Shown here piece by piece: positions 7,255-17,448 of a DNA stretch of 64,000 nt (position 1 is its first letter; every line of letters begins with the position of its first letter). The stretch is from Agrobacterium pusense. Lineage in GTDB: Bacteria > Pseudomonadota > Alphaproteobacteria > Rhizobiales > Rhizobiaceae. Location of the stretch: contig NZ_FNBB01000016.1 of NCBI RefSeq assembly GCF_900102105.1, positions 42,396-106,395 on the forward strand. The letters are read 5' to 3'. The position numbers and the translations under genes were made by a program. A model generated the notes under the pieces. That model made no database searches, was not told where the DNA came from, and worked only from the letters and a program-made list of their open reading frames with translations.

Positions 7255-8754
7255 TTAATTGTCCCGTTTCGAGAGGCAACGGCCGACGCTGTCGCGCCAG
7301 CCTGCGATGGCGTTCTTCCGCTCGCTCTCTTCCATCTCGGGGCTGAAGCGGCGGTCGCGCCGCCAATGGTCGGCGAAGGCCTTGCGGTCCGGCCAGATAC
7401 CGGCACGTGAGGCCGCAAGCCAGGCGGCACCAAGGATTGTCGTCTCGAGAAACACCGGTCTATCGACGGGCGCGGCGAGAATATCCGCCAGCCGCTGCAT
7501 CGTCCAATCGGAGGCGACCATGCCGCCGTCGACCCTCAGCACCGTCTTGCCATTGTCACCCGCCCAGTCCTTGCGCATCGCATCCAGCAGATCGAACGTC
7601 TGATAGGCAACGCTTTCGAGCGCCGCGCGGGCAAATTCCGCCGGGCCCGTCCCGCGTGTGAGGCCGAAGATCGCACCCCGCGCTTCGGCATCCCAATAAG
7701 GCGCGCCAAGACCGGTAAAGGCAGGCACGAGATAAACGCGCTGTTTCGGATCGGCCTTTTCGGCAAGCGCGCTGACTTCTGATGCAACCGAGATGAAACC
7801 AAGCTCGTCACGCAGCCACTGCACCGCCGCCCCGGCGATGAAGATAGAGCCTTCCAGCGCATAGGTCGTCACGCCGCCGAGGCGATAAGCAATCGTCGTC
7901 AGCAGCCGGTTTGTGGAGGCCACCCGGTCTGTGCCCGTATTGAGAAGTGCGAAGCAACCGGTGCCGTAGGTCGATTTCATCATGCCCGGCTCGAAGCAGG
8001 CATTGCCGATCACCGCCGCCTGCTGGTCGCCCGCAACGCCGAGGATCGGAATTTCCGCGCCCAGAAGCGACTTGTCAGTTACGCCGAAATCGGCGGCGCA
8101 ATCCAGAACCTCCGGCAGCATGGCGCGGGGGATGTCGAGGATGGACAGGAGCTCATCATCCCAGACATTGTCTTCGATATTGTAGATCAGCGTTCGCGAG
8201 GCGTTGGTGGCGTCGGTCACGTGCCGGCGGCCGCCGGTGAGACGGTAGATCAGGAAACTGTCGACGGTACCGAAGCAGATTTCTCCCTTGCCCGCCCTTT
8301 CGCGAAGACCGCCGACGCTGTCCAAGAGCCATTTCAGCTTCGTGCCGGAAAAATATGGATCGAGCAGCAGTCCGGTCTTTTTAGAGAAGAGCGGTTCCAG
8401 CCCCCTTCTTTTCAAATCCTCGCAGACCGGGGCGGCACGGCGATCCTGCCAGACCACGGCGCGGTGCACCGCTTCGCCGGTGTTGCGGTCCCACAGCACC
8501 GTCGTTTCCCGCTGATTGGTGATGCCTATCGCCTCTATATCGGTTGCGGCGATGCCGGCATCGGCAAGTGCAAGTCGGATGGTTTCAAGCACACTTTTCC
8601 AGATGTCTTCGGCATCGTGTTCGACCCAGCCGGAGGCAGGAAAATGCTGCGGAAATTCTCGCTGCCCGACACCGATGACCCGCATGTCGCGATCAAAGAC
8701 CATCGACCTTGTCGATGTCGTGCCCTGATCGATCGCCAGAATATAACCGCCCAT
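7255..8754 (-). CDS. glpK: glycerol kinase
   Basis: The 499-residue protein is a FGGY-family kinase that makes sn-glycerol 3-phosphate from glycerol and ATP in the cytoplasm. The N-terminal phosphate loop [10 protein letters not shown] (residues 6-15), the [11 protein letters not shown] segment around 80, the [13 protein letters not shown] region around 135-150, GVAGDQQAA near 255 and the C-terminal DGGM motif are all GlpK marks. The start at 8754 (MGGYILAID) has GGGAG just upstream; the in-frame ATG eight codons earlier lacks one. It is the last gene of the glp operon, separated from glpV by a stable hairpin. It supplies substrate for GlpD. Confidence 0.95.
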   Translation of the reverse strand: MGGYILAIDQGTTSTRSMVFDRDMRVIGVGQREFPQHFPASGWVEHDAEDIWKSVLETIRLALADAGIAATDIEAIGITNQRETTVLWDRNTGEAVHRAVVWQDRRAAPVCEDLKRRGLEPLFSKKTGLLLDPYFSGTKLKWLLDSVGGLRERAGKGEICFGTVDSFLIYRLTGGRRHVTDATNASRTLIYNIEDNVWDDELLSILDIPRAMLPEVLDCAADFGVTDKSLLGAEIPILGVAGDQQAAVIGNACFEPGMMKSTYGTGCFALLNTGTDRVASTNRLLTTIAYRLGGVTTYALEGSIFIAGAAVQWLRDELGFISVASEVSALAEKADPKQRVYLVPAFTGLGAPYWDAEARGAIFGLTRGTGPAEFARAALESVAYQTFDLLDAMRKDWAGDNGKTVLRVDGGMVASDWTMQRLADILAAPVDRPVFLETTILGAAWLAASRAGIWPDRKAFADHWRRDRRFSPEMEESERKNAIAGWRDSVGRCLSKRDN

Positions 8755-8781
8755 TATGTCACTCCCTTTCAAACGCAATGA

Positions 8782-8802
8782 CGGGGCGGCAGAGCCGCCC
8801 CG
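8782..8802 (-). other. stable intercistronic hairpin between glpV and glpK
   Basis: A perfect 9-bp stem CGGGGCGGC/GCCGCCCCG with a 3-base loop lies in the 69-base gap. On the transcribed strand no U-run follows, so it is unlikely to be a full terminator. It may protect the upstream binding-protein mRNA or partly reduce glpK expression. Confidence 0.7.
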
Positions 8803-8823
8803 ATTTAAGATTTTATGCAGACA

Positions 8824-10545
<1,722 letters not shown>

Positions 10546-10618
10546 ATCAGTCCTCCCAAGGGTTGCGATTGCATGAAGTCTGCGAGATGCGGTTTCCTCC
10601 GCCGCATCTTTTCCTGCT

Positions 10619-10912
10619 CTAGACAAAACGGAAAACGCCAACGGCGTAGACCACGGATAGAGCGAGAGCCCACCACAGGTTCGGGCCGACCAGCCCGAGC
10701 CATGCGAGATGAATGAAGGCGCTGCCAAGCAGCGAGATGAACAGCCTGTCACCACGCGTCGTTTCGAAGCGCAACAGGCCGAAGCGGGGATTGCCGCCGG
10801 GCGAGAGACGTTCCCAGAACCACATGCCGACCAGCAAAACCGCGATGGTGCCGAAAAAGGCCGCCGTCTGCCACGTCCACGCCATCCAGGTAAAATCGGG
10901 CATCTTCGTCAT
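10619..10912 (-). CDS. glpU: small integral membrane protein of the glycerol transporter (DUF2160)
   Basis: This 97-residue protein has about three hydrophobic segments (WQTAAFFGTIAVLLVGMWF, LFISLLGSAFIHLAWLGLV, WWALALSVVYAVGVF) and belongs to the DUF2160 family, found almost only in glycerol ABC operons. Its start at 10912 lies two bases past the glpQ stop, showing translational coupling. An accessory role in the GlpPQ membrane complex is presumed from conservation of context. Confidence 0.85.
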   Translation of the reverse strand: MTKMPDFTWMAWTWQTAAFFGTIAVLLVGMWFWERLSPGGNPRFGLLRFETTRGDRLFISLLGSAFIHLAWLGLVGPNLWWALALSVVYAVGVFRFV

Positions 10913-10914
10913 GG

Positions 10915-11838
10915 TCAAACCCTTCCCAGCGCAAAGCCTTTGGCGATGTAATTGCGCACGAACCAGATCACCAGAGCGCCGGGTATCAGCGTCAACACGC
11001 CGGCAGCGGCAAGCAGGCCCCAGTCCATGCCGGCGGCAGACACGGTGCGCGTCATCGTCGCGGCAATCGGCTTGGCGTCCGTCGTCGTCAGCGTACGGGC
11101 GATCAGAAGCTCGACCCACGAGAACATGAAGCTGAAGAAGCAGGCGACGCCGATGCCGGAAGCGATGAGCGGCATGAAGATCTTCACGAAGAATTTCGGG
11201 AAGGAGTAGCCGTCAATGTAGGCGGTCTCGTCGATTTCCTTCGGCACGCCGGACATGAAACCTTCGAGAATCCAAACCGCCAGCGGCACGTTGAACAGGC
11301 AATGCGCGAGCGCCACCGCAATATGCGTGTCGATCAGCCCGAAAGCGGAATAGAGCTGGAAGAACGGCAGCGCAAAGACCGCCGGTGGCGCCATGCGGTT
11401 GGTCAAAAGCCAGAAGAACAGGTGCTTGTCGCCGAGAAAACGGTAACGCGAAAAGGCATAGGCCGCTGGCAGCGCGACAGCCACCGAGATCACCATGTTC
11501 ATGACGACATAAATGATCGAATTGATATAGCCGGAATACCAGGATGAATCGGTGAAGATCGTCCTGTAGTTCTGCAACGTCGGCTGATGCGGATAGAGCG
11601 TCATGGAAGAGACGATTTCCGCATTCGTCTTGAAGCTCATATTGATAAGCCAGTAGATCGGCACGAGCAGAAGCAGGATGTAGATGGTCGGCACCAGCCA
11701 GGAAAACCGGGATGGCCCGTGATGGCGGCGTGAGCGCGCCCTTGCGGCAAAGCTGGGTCTTGCCGACGTGGCAACGCCCGACGAGCCGGAGACCAAGCCG
11801 TTACGTTCCACGCCGGTCGTGACATTGGAGGCGCTCAT
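10915..11838 (-). CDS. glpQ: glycerol ABC transporter permease
   Basis: The 307-residue inner-membrane permease has a roughly 45-residue cytoplasmic N-terminal extension rich in Ser, Arg and His, then six hydrophobic helices of the MalG type. The EAA coupling loop reads EGFMSGVPKEIDETAYIDGYS around residue 200 and contacts the ATPases. It pairs with GlpP. The start at 11838 is four bases from the glpP stop, as part of the tightly packed operon. Confidence 0.92.
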   Translation of the reverse strand: MSASNVTTGVERNGLVSGSSGVATSARPSFAARARSRRHHGPSRFSWLVPTIYILLLLVPIYWLINMSFKTNAEIVSSMTLYPHQPTLQNYRTIFTDSSWYSGYINSIIYVVMNMVISVAVALPAAYAFSRYRFLGDKHLFFWLLTNRMAPPAVFALPFFQLYSAFGLIDTHIAVALAHCLFNVPLAVWILEGFMSGVPKEIDETAYIDGYSFPKFFVKIFMPLIASGIGVACFFSFMFSWVELLIARTLTTTDAKPIAATMTRTVSAAGMDWGLLAAAGVLTLIPGALVIWFVRNYIAKGFALGRV

Positions 11839-11841
11839 GAC

Positions 11842-12708
11842 TCAGGTCTCCGCGTCGTGGCTGGTCATCACGGTATAGAACACCCACGATAACAGCAGGA
11901 TGATGAGGAAGTAGATCAGCGACATGGCCGCTGCCGGGCCGAGGTCGAACTGGCCAAGTGCCATCTTCACGAGATCTATGGACAGGAAGGTTGTGGAATT
12001 GCCCGGGCCGCCGCCGGTGACGACGAAGGGTTCGGTATAGATCATGAAACTGTCCATGAAGCGCAGCAGGAAGGCGATCAGCAGCACCCGTTTCATCTTC
12101 GGCAGCTGGATGAACCGGAACACCGCAAAACGCGACGCGCCATCGATCCTTGCCGCCTGATAATAGGCGTCAGGAATGGAAACCAGGCTGGCATAACACA
12201 GAAGCACGACAAGGCTCGTCCAATGCCACACATCCATGATGACGACGGTAATCCAGGCATCGACGGGATCGTTGACATAGTTGTAGTCGAGCCCGAGCTG
12301 ATTGGCGTAATAACCGAGAAGTCCGATATCGCTGCGCCCGAAGACCTGCCAGATCGTGCCCACCACATTCCACGGCACCAGCAACGGCAGTGCCATGGTG
12401 ACGAGGCAGATCGGCACGCCGATGCCGGATTTCGGCATTTTGAGTGCGATGAAGATGCCGAGCGGAATTTCAATCGCGAGGATGATGCCGGAGAATAGCA
12501 GGTTGCGCCCCAGCGCATCCCAGAACCGGTCCGACGCCAGGATTTCCTCGAACCATTGCGTTCCCGCCCAGAAGAACTGGTTGTTGCCGAAGGTGTCCTG
12601 CACCGAATAATTCACGACGGTCATCAGCGGAATGACGGCGGAGAAGGCGACCAGCACCAGCACCGGCAGCACCATGAACCATGCCTTGTTGTTCCAGCTT
12701 TTTTCCAT
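11842..12708 (-). CDS. glpP: glycerol ABC transporter permease
   Basis: The 288-residue MalF-type permease has six predicted helices, beginning AWFMVLPVLVLVAFSAVIPLM after a short charged N-terminus. The EAA loop is VSIPDAYYQAARIDGASRF near residue 195. It forms the membrane channel with GlpQ. The gene sits two bases downstream of glpT and three upstream of glpQ. Confidence 0.92.
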   Translation of the reverse strand: MEKSWNNKAWFMVLPVLVLVAFSAVIPLMTVVNYSVQDTFGNNQFFWAGTQWFEEILASDRFWDALGRNLLFSGIILAIEIPLGIFIALKMPKSGIGVPICLVTMALPLLVPWNVVGTIWQVFGRSDIGLLGYYANQLGLDYNYVNDPVDAWITVVIMDVWHWTSLVVLLCYASLVSIPDAYYQAARIDGASRFAVFRFIQLPKMKRVLLIAFLLRFMDSFMIYTEPFVVTGGGPGNSTTFLSIDLVKMALGQFDLGPAAAMSLIYFLIILLLSWVFYTVMTSHDAET

Positions 12709-12710
12709 GG

Positions 12711-13781
12711 TCAGGCCCCCATCTTTACACGCCAGGAATCGGCGAAAACACCGATGGCGGCCGGGTCGAAGCGCACACCGGCCTCCGCCGGGATTTCCTC
12801 GTCTTCCGCAACGACGATCGCGAGTTTCTGGCCGGCGAACCGGGCACGCACGATCTTCTGCCGGCCGATGTCCTCGACCTTATCGACAGTGATGGGCATG
12901 CCGCCGCGCTCCAGCCGGACGAATTCCGGGCGGATGCCGATTTCGATGCGCTGCCCCGATGCGATCGTCGGCGCACCTGCCAGCGGCACACCAAGACCGC
13001 CGACTACAGCCGTCGTCCCCTCGATATTGGCGGGCAGAACATTCATGCCCGGCGAGCCGATAAAATAACCGACAAATGTATGCCCCGGCCGCTCGAAAAG
13101 CTCAGCCGGCGTGCCGATCTGGACAATCTGGCCGTCATACATCACCACCACCTTGTCGGCGAAGGTCAGCGCTTCGGTCTGGTCATGGGTGACGTAGACC
13201 ATGGTAAAACCGGACTGGCGATGCAGGCGCTTCAGCTGCGAGCGCAGCACCCATTTCATATGCGGATCGATGACCGTCAGCGGCTCATCAAAGAGAATGG
13301 CGTTGACGTCGGAGCGTACGAGGCCGCGCGCCAGCGAGATCTTCTGCTTCTGGTCCGCCGTCAACCCGCGGGCCCTGCGTTTGGCCATACCGGAGAGGTC
13401 GGTCATCTCAAGGATTTCCCGCACGCGGCGGTCGACCTCGGCCTCCGGCACATGCCGGTTGCGCAGCGGAAAAGCAAGATTGTCGTAAACTGTCATCGTG
13501 TCGTAAACGACCGGGAACTGGAACACTTGGGCGATATTGCGATCTTCAGTCGCAAAATCCGTGACGTCTGTTCCGTCGAACGCGATGCGGCCTTCGGAGG
13601 GGCGCAGCAGGCCAGAAATGATGTTGAGCAGCGTGGTCTTACCACAACCGGAGGGACCGAGAAGTGCATAGGCCCCGCCATCCTCCCATTCGTGATGAAC
13701 CTCCTTCAGCGCATAATCGCCGGCAGCCTGCGCCTTGGCGTTATAGGCGTGGCGGATATGATCGAGCGTGATACGTGCCAT
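12711..13781 (-). CDS. glpT: glycerol ABC transporter ATPase (degenerate signature motif)
   Basis: The 356-residue MalK-type ATPase has a C-terminal OB-like regulatory domain. Walker A is GPSGCGKTT (42-50), Walker B is AILFDEP with Asp165 and Glu166, and the switch histidine is His199 in VTHDQTEA. The signature motif, normally LSGGQ, reads LTADQ at 140-144. It is expected to dimerise with GlpS, whose defects are complementary (see findings). The symbol follows the R. leguminosarum nomenclature and is unrelated to the E. coli GlpT antiporter. Confidence 0.92.
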   Translation of the reverse strand: MARITLDHIRHAYNAKAQAAGDYALKEVHHEWEDGGAYALLGPSGCGKTTLLNIISGLLRPSEGRIAFDGTDVTDFATEDRNIAQVFQFPVVYDTMTVYDNLAFPLRNRHVPEAEVDRRVREILEMTDLSGMAKRRARGLTADQKQKISLARGLVRSDVNAILFDEPLTVIDPHMKWVLRSQLKRLHRQSGFTMVYVTHDQTEALTFADKVVVMYDGQIVQIGTPAELFERPGHTFVGYFIGSPGMNVLPANIEGTTAVVGGLGVPLAGAPTIASGQRIEIGIRPEFVRLERGGMPITVDKVEDIGRQKIVRARFAGQKLAIVVAEDEEIPAEAGVRFDPAAIGVFADSWRVKMGA

Positions 13782-13793
13782 GACCGATCCCCC

Positions 13794-14864
13794 TTACGCC
13801 GCTTCGCCGATGGCGCGGCCATTTGCGTCGAATGCCATCAGGTGGCTTGTATCGAGAAACAGCTCGATATCCCTGTCCGGTTCGATGTCGTGAATGCCAT
13901 GCGCCAGCATGACCCAGCGTCGGCCCGAAAATTCCACATGCACGAAGCTTTCCGACCCGGCGATTTCCGAGATCAGCGTCCGCGCCCGTATGGATTGCCG
14001 TGCTTCACCCTTCGCCTGCGGGAAAAGATGATGCGGCTGGAAAGCGATGGTCAAAGGTCCATCCGGCACGGTGGCAAGGTACGCCGGCACCGCGACAACG
14101 GCGCGATCAGCACGGGTAAAGGCTCCACCCGTCTTGATGACCTCGATGGTGTTGAGCGGCGGGTCGGCGAAAATTTCCGCCGTCACAATATCCACCGGGC
14201 GCCGGTAAACCTCGATGGTGCGACTGAACTGGGTTACCCTGCCCTCGTTGAGCGTTGCCGTATTGCCGCCCAACAGCAGCGCCTCTGACGGCTCTGTGGT
14301 GGCATAAACAAAGATCGCGCCCGACTCCGCGAAAATGCGCGGCAGCTCCTCGCGCAATTCTTCGCGCAGCTTGTAATCGAGATTGGCCAACGGCTCATCG
14401 AGCAGCACCAGAGTGGCGTTCTTGACGATGGCGCGGGCAAGTGCCGTGCGCTGCTGCTGGCCGCCGGAAAGATTGAGCGGCGTACGGTCGAGATAGGGTG
14501 TAAGCCTCAGAAGCTCCGCGGCTTTTCTCACTTCCCGGTCGATGGTTGCCTGATCCTTGCCCGCAACCCGCATCGGCGAGGCAATGTTTTCGTAAACGCT
14601 GAGCGCCGGATAGTTGATGAACTGTTGGTACACCATGGCGACATTGCGCTTCTGGACCGGCCAGCCGGTCACATCCTCGCCGTTGACCAGGATCGAGCCG
14701 CTGCTTGGCTTGTCCAGCCCCGCCATAAGCCGCATGAGCGACGTCTTGCCCGAAAGCGTCGGTCCAAGCAGAACGTTCAGGCTTCCGCGCTGCAACGTCA
14801 GATCCGTGGGATGAATATGATAGTCACCGCCCACCATCTTCGAGACATTTCGCAATTCAAGCAT
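13794..14864 (-). CDS. glpS: glycerol ABC transporter ATPase (H-loop histidine replaced)
   Basis: The 356-residue MalK-type ATPase has Walker A GPTLSGKT (34-41), an intact LSGGQ (132-136), and Walker B LVLLDEP with Asp156 and Glu157. At the switch position the segment reads VYATTEPSEA, so the usual histidine is Thr190. The C-terminal regulatory domain follows from about residue 230. It is the first transporter gene after glpD, with 36 bases between. With GlpT it should form a heterodimer having one complete and one degenerate ATP site. Confidence 0.92.
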   Translation of the reverse strand: MLELRNVSKMVGGDYHIHPTDLTLQRGSLNVLLGPTLSGKTSLMRLMAGLDKPSSGSILVNGEDVTGWPVQKRNVAMVYQQFINYPALSVYENIASPMRVAGKDQATIDREVRKAAELLRLTPYLDRTPLNLSGGQQQRTALARAIVKNATLVLLDEPLANLDYKLREELREELPRIFAESGAIFVYATTEPSEALLLGGNTATLNEGRVTQFSRTIEVYRRPVDIVTAEIFADPPLNTIEVIKTGGAFTRADRAVVAVPAYLATVPDGPLTIAFQPHHLFPQAKGEARQSIRARTLISEIAGSESFVHVEFSGRRWVMLAHGIHDIEPDRDIELFLDTSHLMAFDANGRAIGEAA

Positions 14865-14900
14865 GGTGATCCAAAGCCTCCTCCGCTTTTGTCCGGATCG

Positions 14901-16424
14901 TCAGATTGCCTTCAATCGTCCACCTGCAATGTCATCGATGTAGTCCTCCAACCCACGCACCTCGTCGGGGGTCAAAAACAGCCCCTGCTTGGTACGGCGC
15001 CACAGAATATCCTCCGCCGTCAGCGCCCATTCCCGCGCCATCAGCCAGCGAACTTCAGCTTCGTAGAGCGTGCCGCCGAAATACCGCCCAAGCGCCGGCG
15101 CGTCTGTCGCATTGCCTATCATCGCCGCCACATCGGTGCCGTAGCAGCGGACAAGCCGCTCCGCATGACGCTTTTCCAGGAAGGGATAACGCGATAGCAG
15201 CGCAGAAACCTCCGCAGCATAAGCTTCTACATTGAAATTTCCGCCCGGCAGATGAGAACCCGCTGTCCATGGGGCTCCCTTTGTTCCCAGCGCATCGCCG
15301 ATCTTTTCAAGAGCATGTTCGGCGAGTCGCCGATAAGTGGTGAGCTTGCCGCCGAAAATATTGAGAAGTGGTGCCTCGCCGTCGGTCCCCTCGGTCTTCA
15401 AGACATAATCACGCGTCGCCTCCTGCGCTTTTGACGCGCCGTCATCAAAAAGCGGCCGCACCCCGGAATATGTCCAGACGATATCGGACGGCTTCACCGG
15501 TTCGGCAAAATATTCACTCGCCGCGCTGCAGAGATAGCTGATTTCCTCGTCGCTGATCTTAACAGCCCGGGGGTCACCGGTATAGTCGCGATCCGTCGTG
15601 CCGATCAGGGTGAAATCCTGTTCGTAAGGGATGGCGAAAATGATGCGGCCATCCGGATTCTGAAAGAAGTAGGCGCGCGGATCGGAGAACTTCTTGCGCA
15701 CGATGATATGGCTGCCCTGGACGAGGCGAACATTGTGAACGTTGTTTTTTCCGAAGGTCGCCGACAGAACCCTGTCGACCCATGGACCGGCGGCATTCAC
15801 CAACATCCGCGCCCGGTGGACCTGCGTTTCTCCGGCGGCATTTCTCGTCTCGACCCGCCAGAACGCGCCGTCGCGCCGCGCGGAAACCACCTGCGTCCGA
15901 TTGAGGATCAACGCGCCACGGTCAGCGGCATCACGGGCGTTCAGCACGACCAGGCGGGCGTCATCGACCCATCCGTCGGAATATTCGAAAGCCCGGGCGA
16001 AAATCGGTTTCAAAGGCTTTCCGGCCGGATCACGGCGCAGATCGAGCGAGCGGGTGGCGGGCAGAAGCTTGCGGCCGCCAAGATGATCGTAAAGGAAGAG
16101 CCCGAGACGCACGAGCCACGCCGGACGCACACCGCCCTTCTGGAAGGGCAGCACGAAACGCATGGGCCAGATGATATGAGGCGCCATCGCCCACAGAACC
16201 TCGCGTTCCATCAGTGCTTCGCGCACCAGACGAAACTCGTAATGTTCGAGATAACGCAGGCCGCCATGAATGAGCTTGGTTGCAGCAGACGACGTACCGG
16301 AGGCGAAATCGTTCATTTCCGCAAGTGCGACGGAATAGCCCCTGCCGACGGCGTCGCGCGCAATGCCGCAGCCATTGATACCGCCGCCGATCACGAAAAT
16401 ATCGTGAATTGCCTCGTCAGACAT
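14901..16424 (-). CDS. glpD: aerobic glycerol-3-phosphate dehydrogenase
   Basis: The 507-residue FAD enzyme oxidises sn-glycerol 3-phosphate to dihydroxyacetone phosphate and passes electrons to the quinone pool at the inner membrane. The N-terminal dinucleotide fold is FVIGGGINGCGIARDA (residues 10-25). It is followed by the FAD-family motif SSAATKLIHGGLRYLE (around 45-60) and the GVRPL stretch in the second half. The C-terminal DAO_C domain covers about 390-500. It is the first structural gene of the operon, 108 bases after glpR, behind operator-like AAACGAA repeats. Confidence 0.95.
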   Translation of the reverse strand: MSDEAIHDIFVIGGGINGCGIARDAVGRGYSVALAEMNDFASGTSSAATKLIHGGLRYLEHYEFRLVREALMEREVLWAMAPHIIWPMRFVLPFQKGGVRPAWLVRLGLFLYDHLGGRKLLPATRSLDLRRDPAGKPLKPIFARAFEYSDGWVDDARLVVLNARDAADRGALILNRTQVVSARRDGAFWRVETRNAAGETQVHRARMLVNAAGPWVDRVLSATFGKNNVHNVRLVQGSHIIVRKKFSDPRAYFFQNPDGRIIFAIPYEQDFTLIGTTDRDYTGDPRAVKISDEEISYLCSAASEYFAEPVKPSDIVWTYSGVRPLFDDGASKAQEATRDYVLKTEGTDGEAPLLNIFGGKLTTYRRLAEHALEKIGDALGTKGAPWTAGSHLPGGNFNVEAYAAEVSALLSRYPFLEKRHAERLVRCYGTDVAAMIGNATDAPALGRYFGGTLYEAEVRWLMAREWALTAEDILWRRTKQGLFLTPDEVRGLEDYIDDIAGGRLKAI

Positions 16425-16485
16425 GCACCCTCCCGCGCTTTCATCGACGCTCTCCTCATCGATATATTGAAAGCACGACCATCTA

Positions 16486-16517
16486 ATTCGAAGACAAAAC
16501 GAATGTCAAACGAAATT
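16486..16517. promoter_or_regulatory. putative GlpR operator upstream of glpD
   Basis: AAACGAA occurs at 16497-16503 and again at 16508-16514, eleven bases (one helical turn) apart, next to ATTCGAA at 16486-16492. The TTCG core and tandem layout resemble GlpR/DeoR-family operators. The repeats are in the 108-base gap between glpR and glpD, about 62 bases upstream of the glpD start. Confidence 0.5.
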
Positions 16518-16532
16518 CCGACAGCCCGTGGA

Positions 16533-17306
16533 TCAGGTGCCGCGGGCCTCCGTCTCGATCAGCCGGACATCATGATCGGCGCAGATACCGCGGATGGAAT
16601 CAATCGGACAATGATCGGTGATGAAGGTATGAACCTGCGAAAGATGGCCGATGCGGACAGGGGCCGTCCGTTCGAATTTGAGCGAATCCGATACCAGAAT
16701 CACATGGCGCGCGTTGGAGATGATTGCCTGCGCAACCTTGACCTCGCGGAAATCGAAATCCAGCAGGGCGCCGTCCTCATCGATGGCGGACACGCCGATG
16801 ACGGCGAAATCCACTTTGAACTGGCGAATGAAATCCACGGCCGCTTCCCCGACAATGCCGCCATCGGAGCCGCGCACGACACCACCGGCAATCACCACCT
16901 CAATACCCGGAAAAACGCGTAACCTGTTGGCAACATTTATATTATTCGTGATGACCATCAGTTCGTGATGATCCGCCAGCGCTTCGCCCACCGCCTCCGT
17001 GGTCGTGCCGATGTTGATGAAAAGCGACGAATTGTTGGGAATGAGAGCGGCGGCAGCGGCCCCGATCGCCTGCTTTTCCACGGAAGCAATCGCCCGCCGA
17101 GCCTCGTATTTGACATTTTCATTGCCGCTTGGAAAAAGCGCGCCGCCGTGGATGCGGGTCAGAACACGGGTATCGCAGAGGTCGTTCAGGTCCTTGCGGA
17201 TCGTCTGAGGGGTGACGGAAAACCGAGATGCCAGCTCGTCGACCAGCACTCGCCCGTTCGCTTTCGCCAGCGCGACGATTTCATCCTGACGCGGTGTGAG
17301 CAACAT
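16533..17306 (-). CDS. glpR: DeoR-family repressor of glycerol metabolism
   Basis: The 257-residue DeoR/GlpR-type regulator has an N-terminal winged HTH at about residues 6-57 (DEIVALAKANGRVLVDELA, then SVTPQTIRKDLNDL) and the invariant RIHGGA segment after it. A DeoRC sugar-phosphate sensing domain spans 75-235, with NIGTTTEAV and GVSAIDEDGALLDFD. It probably releases DNA on binding glycerol 3-phosphate. It is the first gene of the glp locus. TTTTCGTTTT and GCGAACA lie just upstream (17331-17355), suggesting autoregulation. Confidence 0.9.
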   Translation of the reverse strand: MLLTPRQDEIVALAKANGRVLVDELASRFSVTPQTIRKDLNDLCDTRVLTRIHGGALFPSGNENVKYEARRAIASVEKQAIGAAAAALIPNNSSLFINIGTTTEAVGEALADHHELMVITNNINVANRLRVFPGIEVVIAGGVVRGSDGGIVGEAAVDFIRQFKVDFAVIGVSAIDEDGALLDFDFREVKVAQAIISNARHVILVSDSLKFERTAPVRIGHLSQVHTFITDHCPIDSIRGICADHDVRLIETEARGT

Positions 17307-17330
17307 TTCGCCCTCCCTCCTCTTTCAATT

Positions 17331-17355
17331 TTTTCGTTTTATTGAAGAGCGAACA
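17331..17355. promoter_or_regulatory. possible GlpR site upstream of glpR
   Basis: TTTTCGTTTT (17331-17340) and the opposed GCGAACA (17349-17355) share the TTCG core seen in the glpD operator. They are 25-49 bases from the glpR start. Support is limited to motif similarity. Confidence 0.35.
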
Positions 17356-17448
17356 AAAAACCAATGTCAAGGCATGGTTTAGGCCGACCGTGGGTGGCCG
17401 CGTCGACGTCGTGTGTCAAAAATTTGCGCCGGGGCGGCGCGTGGTCCG

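Noticed and set aside
12681..14288. Long plus-strand reading frame (535 codons) opposite glpT/glpS
   Set aside because: It is the antisense of two clearly conserved ATPase genes, rich in His/Arg/Asp with no domain, an effect of GC-rich third positions.
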